64,000 nucleotides of DNA from Faucicola sp048551375 (GTDB taxonomy: Bacteria > Pseudomonadota > Gammaproteobacteria > Pseudomonadales > Moraxellaceae). This document shows positions 17,301 through 25,263 of this stretch, piece by piece. Each line of letters starts with the position of its first letter. Positions within the stretch are counted from its first letter, which is position 1. The stretch is from the NCBI RefSeq assembly GCF_048551375.1, contig NZ_JBLYZJ010000002.1, positions 62,001 to 126,000 on the forward strand. Direction: 5' to 3'. The notes under the pieces are model-generated. The model was given only the letters and a program-made list of their open reading frames with translations. It searched no databases and was not told the DNA's origin. The translations under genes and the position numbers were made by a program.

Positions 17301-18047
17301 TTACTGATAAATGGTAGGGTCATCTATTTCAGCTTGTAAAAAACCTTGCTGACGCAAATAACAGCTATCGCACTGCCCACAGGCTCTCCCTTCGCTGTCT
17401 GCCTTATAACAAGACACGGTTTGGCTATAATCCACGCCGAGCGATACGCCCAATTTGATGATAGCTGATTTACTCAAATGCAACAAAGGCGTAGCAATGC
17501 TGAGATGATGTCCTGTCACGCCTGCTTTGGTGGCGAGGTTTGCCATGACTTCAAAGGCATGGATATACTCTGGGCGACAGTCAGGATAGCCCGAATAGTC
17601 CACCGTATTGACCCCAATCACAATCGCACTGGCTTGGGTCACTTCCGCCACTGCTAAAGCATAGGATAAAAAGATGGTATTGCGAGCAGGGACATACGTC
17701 ACAGGGATATTGGCATTATTGTGAATATCCGTGGGGTCGCTAAAATCGGTGTGTTTGGCATCAGGCACAGCGATTGATTGGTCGGTCAATGCCGAGCCAC
17801 CGAGTTGTGCAAGGTCAATATTGATAATGCGGTGGTCAACCCCTGCATGTTTGGCGATTTTAATCGCAGAATTAAGTTCACTATTATGGCGTTGCCCATA
17901 ATTAAAACTCACTGCGGTGACCTTGGCAAAATTGGCTTTTGCCCAATATAAACAAGTGACAGAATCCAACCCCCCCGACAGCAGTACAACGGCATTTTGG
18001 GTGGGATTGGAGGTGGTAGGGGATGTAGGTGTGGTTAAAGTCGTCAT
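17301..18047 (-). CDS. queC: 7-cyano-7-deazaguanine synthase QueC
   Basis: ATP-dependent enzyme converting 7-carboxy-7-deazaguanine to preQ0 in queuosine biosynthesis. It has the PP-loop LLSGGLDSVTCLYWA, the FNYGQRH motif, YVPARNTIFLSYALAVAE, and the C-terminal zinc site (SCYKADSEGRACGQCDSCYLR). An in-frame TTG exists at 18074, but that codon lies inside the terminator hairpin of the upstream gene, so I use the ATG at 18047. Neither has a Shine-Dalgarno sequence. No other queuosine gene and no preQ1 riboswitch is visible here. Confidence 0.94.
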   Translation of the reverse strand: MTTLTTPTSPTTSNPTQNAVVLLSGGLDSVTCLYWAKANFAKVTAVSFNYGQRHNSELNSAIKIAKHAGVDHRIINIDLAQLGGSALTDQSIAVPDAKHTDFSDPTDIHNNANIPVTYVPARNTIFLSYALAVAEVTQASAIVIGVNTVDYSGYPDCRPEYIHAFEVMANLATKAGVTGHHLSIATPLLHLSKSAIIKLGVSLGVDYSQTVSCYKADSEGRACGQCDSCYLRQQGFLQAEIDDPTIYQ

Positions 18048-18053
18048 AAATGT

Positions 18054-18084
18054 AAAAAAATAAGCCCATAACAAATGGGCTTAT
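18054..18084 (-). terminator. Terminator of the DUF3108 gene, abutting queC
   Basis: Minus strand: 8-bp stem AAGCCCAT/ATGGGCTT with a 5-nt loop, extended by A-T pairs and ending in a run of seven T. The T run ends six bases before the queC ATG. Confidence 0.8.
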
Positions 18085-18128
18085 TTTAGCAGAAAATTGA
18101 CGCATTGACTGCTTTGTTTAATCAAAGT

Positions 18129-18818
18129 TTAATTAACTTTGGCAAGATTCATTTCCATTTTTTTACCATCATCATTTTGCACGACTTTTACAGGCAAATA
18201 ATCCAAGCTAGGGGCAAGCCAAAAACTGGTTTGGCGTGATTTATCATCATGCACACGGTCGATTCGCACCACATCAAATGTCCCTGCAGGCACGGTGATT
18301 TTAGTCATTGCTGACTTGGTAAAAGGCACGCTTTCGACTTTATTACGGTCAGCCATATTATAGCTACCACGGAAGCGATTGGCTTTTAAATCCTCTCGAA
18401 TTTGCACCTCAAGGCTCAAATCATCATAGGCAATTTGGGGCATGGCGATGGTTTTATTTTCGCCTTTGTAGTTACTGGTAAATTGTTTTTTGGCAGGGTT
18501 GAAATTTAGTGTCGTGGTGCGACCTGCTCCCAAAATTTTGTATTGCGTGGTGCTAGTGATGGGCGATACCAAGCCATTATTATTGGCAAAAACCGTGGTT
18601 TGTCGAGCCGAAGCGAGCTTGCCCACGTTGGCATTGACATCGTAGTTATATTGATTGCCGTTTTGTTTAAGGGTGCGAGTGGCAGAGCCGTTATATTTGC
18701 CCTCGATGCTAAAATTATAGCTTGCCGAAAACGGAGCAACATTTGCAATTGCAGGCACGCTAGCGATGGCAGTTGCGGTAGCAAGGGTAGTTAAGGTCGC
18801 AAGTTTGGTTAAATTCAT
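18129..18818 (-). CDS. DUF3108 periplasmic protein
   Basis: 229 residues. An N-terminal signal peptide (LTTLATATAIASVPAIA) is followed by a beta-rich chain typical of DUF3108: FSASYNFSIEGKYNGSATRTL, YKILGAGRTTTLNF, MPQIAYDDLSLEVQIRED, PAGTFDVVRIDRVHDD and FWLAPSLDYLPVKVVQ. Family members are exported proteins of unknown function in proteobacteria. GGGGAA precedes the start. Own terminator downstream. Confidence 0.8.
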   Translation of the reverse strand: MNLTKLATLTTLATATAIASVPAIANVAPFSASYNFSIEGKYNGSATRTLKQNGNQYNYDVNANVGKLASARQTTVFANNNGLVSPITSTTQYKILGAGRTTTLNFNPAKKQFTSNYKGENKTIAMPQIAYDDLSLEVQIREDLKANRFRGSYNMADRNKVESVPFTKSAMTKITVPAGTFDVVRIDRVHDDKSRQTSFWLAPSLDYLPVKVVQNDDGKKMEMNLAKVN

Positions 18819-19118
18819 GGTATTCCCCAGTTAATAAATGGATTCAGTTTTTACTAAGATAAAACCCCACCCACTAAAATACAAGCCTTTTGCCGAATTT
18901 GTAACAAAATATTAGCGTTATGACAGGTTAGCGTGATAATCGTAGCAATGACATTTATAAAATCAAAAAAAATTACGATAAACGGCTTGAACAAATTCAC
19001 CACCAACCCCATTGTTAAAATCAGTTTGTTAGTGTGCCAATCACACGAGCAAAACCACCGCAAACGGCATTTAGCCGTCACCTTAAATAAATATTTGTGG
19101 AAATTGATGGAGTTAATA
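18819..19118. other. Divergent region upstream of groES
   Basis: No gene. It holds the sigma-32-type promoter at 18986-19014 and about 100 nt of groES leader. I saw no CIRCE-type inverted repeat. Confidence 0.6.
18986..19014 (+). promoter_or_regulatory. Heat-shock (sigma-32) promoter of groES-groEL
   Basis: CTTGAA at 18986-18991, 15-nt spacer, CCCCATTG at 19007-19014. This is close to the sigma-32 consensus CTTGAA-N13-17-CCCCATNT, about 105 bp before groES. Confidence 0.8.
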
Positions 19119-19406
19119 ATGAAAATTCGTCCTTTACATGACCGTATCGTAGTACGCCGTAGCGAAGAAGAGCAAAAAACCGCTGGCGGTCTTTTACTTG
19201 CTGGTAATGCCCAAGAAAAACCTGCCCAAGGTGAAGTCATCGCTGTGGGTAATGGTCAAATCACTGACAATGGCGTGCGTGCATTAGATGTCAAAGTCGG
19301 CGACAAAGTCCTATTCGGTCAATACGCTGGCTCAACCGTTAAAGTTGACGGTGAAGAATTATTGATTATGAAAGAAAGCGATGTATTGGGTGTGCTAGAA
19401 GCATAA
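19119..19406 (+). CDS. groES: Co-chaperonin GroES
   Basis: Seven-fold lid of the GroEL folding chamber. 95 residues, starting MKIRPLHDRIVVRR, with the mobile loop EEEQKTAGGLLLAGNAQEKP and the C-terminal GEELLIMKESDVLGVLEA. The frame opens further upstream, but GGAG at 19109-19112 and family length fix the ATG at 19119. The partner groEL begins 248 bp downstream, after two palindromic repeats. Confidence 0.98.
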   Translation: MKIRPLHDRIVVRRSEEEQKTAGGLLLAGNAQEKPAQGEVIAVGNGQITDNGVRALDVKVGDKVLFGQYAGSTVKVDGEELLIMKESDVLGVLEA

Positions 19407-19409
19407 TAA

Positions 19410-19484
19410 AATCCCTCCCCAACCCTCCCTTTCACAAAGGGAGGGGGAAGTCCCCCTTTGAAAAAGGGGGATTTAGGGGGATTA
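19410..19484. repeat. Family C palindrome, copy 2 (groES-groEL gap)
   Basis: Contains CCCTCCCTTT/AAAGGGAGGG and CCCCCTTTG/AAAGGGGG hairpin arms, with ATCCC and GGGGGATT edges. It begins three bases after the groES stop. Confidence 0.75.
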
Positions 19485-19534
19485 AAATTTAGATTCATAT
19501 AAGTAATGATACAAATTTAAATACCAATATCTAT

Positions 19535-19608
19535 GACCCCACCCCAACCCTCCCTTTAACAGGGGTGGGAGGGTTCTCCCCCTGATAAGAGGGAGTTAGA
19601 GGGGGTTA
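19535..19608. repeat. Family C palindrome, copy 3 (groES-groEL gap)
   Basis: A second element of the same design: CCCTCCCTTTAACAGGGGTGGGAGGG and TCCCCCTGATAAGAGGGAG, with ACCCCACCCC and GGGGGTTAAG edges. The groEL ribosome-binding site follows 35 bp later. Confidence 0.72.
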
Positions 19609-19654
19609 AGATAAGTTAAATCAATTTAAAATCAAAAAATTATTGGAGTAAAAA

Positions 19655-21292
19655 ATGGCAAAAGACGTAAAATTTGGTATTGACGCTCGTAGCAAAATGA
19701 TTGACGGTGTCAACGTATTGGCAAACGCAGTTAAAGTCACTTTAGGGCCAAAAGGTCGTAACGTAGTGATTGACAAGTCATTTGGTGCCCCAACCATCAC
19801 CAAAGACGGTGTATCAGTTGCCAAAGAAATCGAGCTAGAAGACAAATTTGAAAACATGGGTGCACAGTTGGTGCGTGAAGTGGCTAGCAAAACCAACGAC
19901 GTGGCTGGTGACGGTACTACCACTGCAACTGTACTTGCACAAGCTATCTTGCAAGAAGGTATGAAATCAGTTGCCGCTGGTATGAACCCAATGGACTTAA
20001 AACGTGGTATCGATAAAGGTGTGCGTGCCGTAGTAGAGAAAATTCATGCCATCTCTACCCCTGCTAACGATAGCAAAGCCATCGCTCAAGTTGGTTCTAT
20101 CTCTGCCAACTCTGACCAAACCATTGGTGATTTAATCGCTCAAGCCATGGAAAAAGTGGGTAAAGAAGGCGTGATTACCGTTGAAGAAGGTTCAGGCTTT
20201 GAAGATACCCTTGAAGTGGTTGAAGGTATGCAGTTTGACCGTGGCTACATCAGCCCATACTTCGCCAACAAAGCCGACACGCTGACCGCTGAACTTGAAA
20301 ATCCATTAATTCTATTGGTGGACAAAAAAATCAGCAATATCCGTGAATTGATTCCACTACTAGAAAACGTGATGAAAGCGGGCAAACCACTGCTTATCAT
20401 CGCTGAAGACGTCGAGAACGAAGCATTGGCTACGCTAGTTGTGAACAACATGCGTGGTGGTCTCAAGGTGTGTGCTGTGAAAGCCCCTGGATTTGGTGAC
20501 CGCCGTAAAGCCATGCTACAAGACATCGCTATCTTGACTGGTGGTACTGTGGTATCAGAAGAGCTAGGCATGAGCCTAGAAACGGCTGACCTATCAGTAT
20601 TGGGTACTGCTAAGAAAGTCACTGTTGGTAAAGAAAACACCGTGATTGTGGATGGTGCAGGTCAAAAAGCCGAAATTGACGACCGTGTCGCCTCTATCCG
20701 CCGTCAAGTGGAGGAATCAAACTCTGACTACGACAAAGAAAAACTGCAAGAGCGTATCGCCAAACTTGCTGGTGGTGTTGCCGTCATCAAAGTCGGTGCG
20801 GCGACCGAAACCGAAATGAAAGAGAAAAAAGACCGTGTTGATGATGCCCTACACGCAACTCGTGCCGCTGTTGAAGAAGGTGTGGTTGCAGGTGGTGGTG
20901 TGGCGTTGGTGCGTGCTATCTCTGCCCTTGACAGCGTTAAAGGCGATAATGATGACCAAGTCGCAGGTATTAATATCCTACGCCGTGCGATGGAAGCTCC
21001 ACTTCGTCAAATCGTCAGCAATGCAGGTGATGAAGCCTCTGTTGTGGTGAATCAAGTGAAAGGCGGTGAAGGTAACTACGGTTATAACGCTGCCACTGGT
21101 GAATATGGCGATATGCTAGAAATGGGTATCCTTGACCCTGCAAAAGTCACTCGCTCTGCACTTGAACACGCTGCCTCGGTAGCAGGTTTGATGTTGACGA
21201 CTGAAGCCATGATTACTGATTTACCTGCTAAAGACAATGCCCCTGCGATGGGTGGCATGGGCGGAATGGGTGGCATGGGCGGAATGATGTAA
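19655..21292 (+). CDS. groL: Chaperonin GroEL
   Basis: 545-residue ATP-dependent chaperonin subunit forming the double seven-fold ring. Visible marks include GPKGRNVVIDKSFGAPTITK, VAGDGTTTATVLAQ around the ATP site, the apical domain, GGGVALVRA, and the flexible Gly-Gly-Met tail (MGGMGGMGGMGGMM). Start has a good TTGGAG site. Full length, no frame change. Confidence 0.99.
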   Translation: MAKDVKFGIDARSKMIDGVNVLANAVKVTLGPKGRNVVIDKSFGAPTITKDGVSVAKEIELEDKFENMGAQLVREVASKTNDVAGDGTTTATVLAQAILQEGMKSVAAGMNPMDLKRGIDKGVRAVVEKIHAISTPANDSKAIAQVGSISANSDQTIGDLIAQAMEKVGKEGVITVEEGSGFEDTLEVVEGMQFDRGYISPYFANKADTLTAELENPLILLVDKKISNIRELIPLLENVMKAGKPLLIIAEDVENEALATLVVNNMRGGLKVCAVKAPGFGDRRKAMLQDIAILTGGTVVSEELGMSLETADLSVLGTAKKVTVGKENTVIVDGAGQKAEIDDRVASIRRQVEESNSDYDKEKLQERIAKLAGGVAVIKVGAATETEMKEKKDRVDDALHATRAAVEEGVVAGGGVALVRAISALDSVKGDNDDQVAGINILRRAMEAPLRQIVSNAGDEASVVVNQVKGGEGNYGYNAATGEYGDMLEMGILDPAKVTRSALEHAASVAGLMLTTEAMITDLPAKDNAPAMGGMGGMGGMGGMM

Positions 21293-21310
21293 TCTGATTA
21301 CATTAAACGG

Positions 21311-21338
21311 CTTAGGGCGTAGGCATTACGCCCCTACC
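21311..21338. repeat. Half copy of family B repeat
   Basis: TTAGGGCGTAGGCATTACGCCCCTACC matches the right half of the family B element and forms a short hairpin after groEL. Confidence 0.6.
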
Positions 21339-21346
21339 AATACAAA

Positions 21347-21383
21347 TAAAACCCTGTTAAACTGATGTTTAATGGGGTTTTTT
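21347..21383 (+). terminator. Terminator after groEL
   Basis: AAACCCTGTTAAAC pairs with GTTTAATGGGGTTT around TGAT, followed by T residues. It ends just before the next gene's ribosome-binding site. Confidence 0.75.
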
Positions 21384-21393
21384 ACTGGAGAAA

Positions 21394-22038
21394 ATGATGA
21401 CATTAGAGGACTTAGTCAATCACAATGACCCTGCTTGGCATTTGGTGCAAGAATGGCAACAACAAGCTACCAATTCAATCGAAACTTTACCCAAAAATCC
21501 ACAACAAGCCGAGCAAACTCTATTGGCAATGCAGGTCACCACACGCTCTACGCTAGGGGCAATCATCTATGAAACAGGCGGAATCCTAATCAATCATGGT
21601 TGGTTGCGGATTTTGGGTTCGGGTAGTGAGCGATTAAACCGTAGTTTGGATACATGGAATCAACAAACCCAAAGTGACGGCTTTTTACTGATTGCTGATG
21701 ATGTAGTGGGTGGCTATTTTGCCATAAATGGCGGTGCATTGGAGGGCAATTTGGGCGATGTATTTTATTTTGCCCCAGATACGTTAGCATGGGAAAGCTT
21801 AAATATTGGGTATTCGGATTTTATCTACTGGGTATTTTGTGGGGCGATAGACCAGTTTTATGCCAATTTTTATTGGAAAAACTGGCAACAGGATATCGCC
21901 AATCTGACGACCGATGAAGTTTTTTCTTTTATGCCTTTTTTATGGACGGCAGAAAGCAAAAGTATTGAAAATGTTAGTAAAAAAGTCGTACCAATTTTAG
22001 AAGATTTTAAATTTAAACAATCGCTTATAACACTATGA
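21394..22038 (+). CDS. DUF2625 family protein
   Basis: 214 residues, cytoplasmic. The conserved DUF2625 pattern is clear: LVNHNDPAWHLVQEW, MQVTTRSTLGAIIYETGGIL, NHGWLRILGSGSERL, and GGYFAINGGALEGNLGDVFYFAPD. No signal peptide or membrane segment. Family function is unknown. Its general layout resembles SMI1/SUKH-like proteins, but that is impression only. It overlaps the next gene by 4 bp (ATGA), so the two are likely translated together. Confidence 0.85.
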   Translation: MMTLEDLVNHNDPAWHLVQEWQQQATNSIETLPKNPQQAEQTLLAMQVTTRSTLGAIIYETGGILINHGWLRILGSGSERLNRSLDTWNQQTQSDGFLLIADDVVGGYFAINGGALEGNLGDVFYFAPDTLAWESLNIGYSDFIYWVFCGAIDQFYANFYWKNWQQDIANLTTDEVFSFMPFLWTAESKSIENVSKKVVPILEDFKFKQSLITL

Positions 22039-23108
22039 AAATCCCCAATTATTGGTCAAGCCACCGTATCGACTTTGATTATAAAAACAAACCAAGAGAA
22101 GTCTTTCGTTTTGGTTGGTCGGATATTAGCCTTGAAGATGCCAAAAACCATGCAATTGCACGCTGTGAAGACGCTCGCACACGCATTCTAGCAGGCGAAA
22201 AATACATAAAACGCTACGATGGTAAAGGCAAGTATCTTGATGAAAGTGGTCTGCCGATTCGTGAGCAAGTCGTTGAGCGTTATGACAACCTAAATGCCGT
22301 CACCACTATCAATAGTTATGGGGCGACTTGCCTTAATGTCGAAAATGTATTGATTCTGGATATTGATAACGATTATTTTGACAATCAATTTTTACCTATC
22401 ATAGCCACCGAATTATTACCAGTTAAACATATTTCAGGGTGGTGGGCGTGGGTAGTTGCTTTGATACTAGGAACGATATTACCAAATTTACATTTAAGCG
22501 TTTGGATATTTTTATTTTTTTGTGTATTGCTGATTACATTTTTTATTATTTTTAAAATCAATAATAAAAGGAATAAGGTATTAAAGGTACAACAAAACCA
22601 GTTATTAACCACTCATATTGAGAATGAAGGTGGCTATTTGGCGATGTTGCAAAAAATCCTCACACCATTTTTACAACAAAATCCCCAAGCCAGTTTTAAC
22701 CTTTACCAAACCCCACAAGGCTTTCGCCTCATTGCTTTGCATGATAATTTCACGGCTAACGATGAATTTACCCAAATTTGCTTTGATAATTTACCTGTTG
22801 ATACGGTGTATCAAAAGCTGTGTAAAGTGCAACAATGTTTTCGAGCTAGAGTAACTGGCAAGCCGTGGCGAATGGGGATTAAAACGCAATTTTTGGGTTA
22901 TCAAGATTTTTGGCGTGATGATATCCCTGTCAAATTTCAACAACAAAATCAGCAATGGTTAAATCAATATCACCAAACCGCCCAACACTATTCAGCGTGT
23001 CATTTTATCAAAAAAATTGGCAATGCCGAAATTCATCCCAACATTGCCAAATTTTTAGATTTACATGATAAGTTATGCAAGGCAAAAATCAATTTGCCAT
23101 TGGCTTAA
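22035..23108 (+). CDS. Membrane-anchored conserved protein of unknown function
   Basis: 357 residues. Soluble N-terminal part (1-130) has FRFGWSD, LPIREQVVERYD and NSYGATCLNVENVLILDIDND. Two adjacent membrane helices follow (about 134-150 and 152-174). The C-terminal soluble part has LYQTPQGFRLIALHD, VDTVYQKLC and CFRARVTGKPWRMGI. I recall similar hypothetical proteins in other proteobacteria but no name. The ILDIDND and TPQGFRLIA pair loosely resembles archaeo-eukaryotic primase motifs I and II, which is speculative. Translationally coupled to the DUF2625 gene. Confidence 0.75.
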   Translation: MKIPNYWSSHRIDFDYKNKPREVFRFGWSDISLEDAKNHAIARCEDARTRILAGEKYIKRYDGKGKYLDESGLPIREQVVERYDNLNAVTTINSYGATCLNVENVLILDIDNDYFDNQFLPIIATELLPVKHISGWWAWVVALILGTILPNLHLSVWIFLFFCVLLITFFIIFKINNKRNKVLKVQQNQLLTTHIENEGGYLAMLQKILTPFLQQNPQASFNLYQTPQGFRLIALHDNFTANDEFTQICFDNLPVDTVYQKLCKVQQCFRARVTGKPWRMGIKTQFLGYQDFWRDDIPVKFQQQNQQWLNQYHQTAQHYSACHFIKKIGNAEIHPNIAKFLDLHDKLCKAKINLPLA

Positions 23109-23119
23109 TGGGTATTTTT

Positions 23120-23926
23120 TTAATCGTTATCTCGTCTAAACACCAACTCTGTTGAACTAGACGCATTTTCGACAAAATAATAACCATCCAAATCAAAATC
23201 CTTTAGCTCATCAACAGTTTGCACGCCATTTTCACAGGCATAGCGTACCATCAAACCACGGGCTTTTTTGGCATAAAAACTCACTACTTTATACTTACCA
23301 TCTTTGCCATCTTCAAAACGAGGCGTGACAATCTCAGCGTGAATTTTTTTGGCATTCACCGCTTTAAAATATTCGTTAGAGGCTAAATTTACCAAGACTT
23401 TATCATCATTTTCTGCCATCCGTTGATTGATTAAATCCGTGATGCTATCACCCCAAAATTGGTATAAATCTTTGCCTTTAAGATTTTTTAGTTTAGTCCC
23501 CATTTCCAGCCGATACGGTAGCATCAAATCCAAGGGTTTTAGCAAGCCATATAACCCAGATAAAATGCCAAGATGTTGATTTAAAAAACCAATTTCTTCA
23601 CGATTAAGATTGTAAGCATCTAGCCCTGTATAAACATCACCATCAAATAAATATACCGCAGGTTTGGCAGGCGTATCGCTATTGTCGATAGTAAAAGGTT
23701 TTTTCTCATCCCACGCCCATTGTTGATTACGGACAGCATTAAGTTCAGCAAGGTTTGCCGAAATCCCCATCAAGGCAGAGAGGTCGGTGGGTTCGAGTGG
23801 TTTTAGCACACGCATCAGCTCGCAGGCTTGAGGCATAAGCGTTGGTTGGCTGTACTCTTTGCCAAAGTAAAAAGTCACATCGTTGTTTTCGTTAAGGTTT
23901 TTGGCAGGCGATAAGACAAAATACAT
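23120..23926 (-). CDS. yaaA: Peroxide stress protein YaaA (DUF328)
   Basis: 268 residues. In E. coli YaaA lowers free iron and protects DNA during H2O2 stress. Family marks: MYFVLSPAKNLNE at the start, VYLFDGDVYTGLDA, ILSGLYGLLKPLDLMLPYRLEMGTKL, LVNLASNEYFKAV and VVSFYAKKARGLMVRYA. GGAA precedes the ATG. It converges with the membrane protein gene, 12 bp apart. Confidence 0.95.
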   Translation of the reverse strand: MYFVLSPAKNLNENNDVTFYFGKEYSQPTLMPQACELMRVLKPLEPTDLSALMGISANLAELNAVRNQQWAWDEKKPFTIDNSDTPAKPAVYLFDGDVYTGLDAYNLNREEIGFLNQHLGILSGLYGLLKPLDLMLPYRLEMGTKLKNLKGKDLYQFWGDSITDLINQRMAENDDKVLVNLASNEYFKAVNAKKIHAEIVTPRFEDGKDGKYKVVSFYAKKARGLMVRYACENGVQTVDELKDFDLDGYYFVENASSSTELVFRRDND

Positions 23927-24053
23927 GGCGAAATTCCGTGTTTTTATGGGGATGATTATTAGGGGTTTATTTTAGCAATCAGTGTAAAGAGTAGGGGTGT
24001 AATGCTTACGCCCAAGATATCAAAAATAGATAATGTCAAAGTGATAAGTCTTA

Positions 24054-24137
24054 AAAAGTCTATCGAATGTAAGGTGCGTTTCACGCACCATTTAGATAGA
24101 CTTTGCTTTTTTAAGGGTGCGTATGACGCACCTTACG
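24054..24137. repeat. Nested palindromes between argF and yaaA
   Basis: Outer stem AAAGTCTATC/GATAGACTTT (24055-24104) encloses GGTGCGT/ACGCACC (24073-24089). A second block, GGGTGCGTATGACGCACC, follows at 24115-24132. On the plus strand the outer stem ends in GCTTTTTT. It may terminate argF transcription or be a folded repeat. Part of a family B half copy (GTAGGGGTGTAATGCTTACG) lies just before it at 23992. Confidence 0.6.
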
Positions 24138-24208
24138 ATTATCAAAACTTACTTTAATTACTTTTTACACACTATTCAAAGATATGATTCGTAATTTAGT
24201 TGACCATA

Positions 24209-25129
24209 TTAAGAAAGTTTGATTTTATCTTTTAACAAAAATTCCATCAAGGCTTTTTGGGCGTGTAATCGGTTTTCGGCCTCATCCCAAACGACAGCAC
24301 GAGGGTCGTCGAGTAGGTCAAATGAGATTTCTTCGCCACGGTGAGCAGGGAGGCAGTGCATAAATAGCACGTCTGGGTCAGCTTTATCAAGTAGAGAGCG
24401 AGTGACCATATATTGGGCGAAACGTCTGGCTCGAGTATTTTGTTCGCTTTCTTGCCCCATACTTGCCCACACATCCGTGGCAATCAAGTGCGAGCCTTTG
24501 ACCGCTTCATTGACATCTTCGACCAAATCGACACAGTGCGAATATTGTTTGATTAAATCAGGATTTGGCTCAAAGCCATAAGGGGCAGTGACACGCAGTT
24601 GGAAGCCAAATTGATGGGCGGCATGGATAAAGGAGGCACACATATTATTGCCATCACCGACCCACGTCACGGTTTTGCCTTCGATACTGCCACGGTGTTC
24701 CATAAAGGTTTGCATATCAGCAAGCAATTGGCAAGGGTGCTGTTCGTCAGTCAAGGCATTGATGACAGGGACTTGCGAATATTCGGCAAATTTTTCGACA
24801 ATATCATGTCCAAATGTGCGAATCATCACGATATCGACCATACGAGAGATGACCCTTGCTGAATCTTCAATCGGCTCACCACGCCCTAATTGGGTATCAC
24901 GAGGCGATAAAAAAATCGCATGACCGCCAAACTGTCCCATGCCTGTTTCAAATGAGATACGAGTGCGAGTGCTAGACTTCTCAAAAATCATGCCAAGAGT
25001 ACGACCAACAAACGGTTGATATACCACGCCCTCATGTTGCATTTGGCGAAGTTCACTGGCACGGTGCAAAACTTGCATTAATTCGTCACGGCTTAAATCT
25101 AATAGCGTCAAAAAATGGCGGATACTCAT
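24209..25129 (-). CDS. argF: Ornithine carbamoyltransferase
   Basis: Makes citrulline from ornithine and carbamoyl phosphate in arginine biosynthesis. 306 residues. Carbamoyl phosphate site SSTRTR (residues 52-57), DEQHPCQLLAD, and the ornithine-binding HCLPAHRGEE near the C terminus are all intact. AGGACAGG precedes the start. No other arg gene nearby. I saw no ARG box, but did not test systematically. Confidence 0.97.
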   Translation of the reverse strand: MSIRHFLTLLDLSRDELMQVLHRASELRQMQHEGVVYQPFVGRTLGMIFEKSSTRTRISFETGMGQFGGHAIFLSPRDTQLGRGEPIEDSARVISRMVDIVMIRTFGHDIVEKFAEYSQVPVINALTDEQHPCQLLADMQTFMEHRGSIEGKTVTWVGDGNNMCASFIHAAHQFGFQLRVTAPYGFEPNPDLIKQYSHCVDLVEDVNEAVKGSHLIATDVWASMGQESEQNTRARRFAQYMVTRSLLDKADPDVLFMHCLPAHRGEEISFDLLDDPRAVVWDEAENRLHAQKALMEFLLKDKIKLS

Positions 25130-25263
25130 TGCCTGTCCTACGGATAGTGATAAAATAAAAAACCATAAACGACCAGTATAACGGATTTAACGCATCTGTC
25201 TAGCCAGTTGGGGCATTAAATTGATGAAAATAAACCGAACATGGGTAAAAAATCACGATTGAA

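Noticed and set aside
19535..19608. Possible CIRCE element before groEL
   Set aside because: The inverted repeat is the dispersed G/C-tract palindrome found elsewhere in the window and lacks the TTAGCACTC/GAGTGCTAA arms.
21250..21290. Gly-Gly-Met tandem repeat
   Set aside because: It is the normal flexible tail of GroEL.
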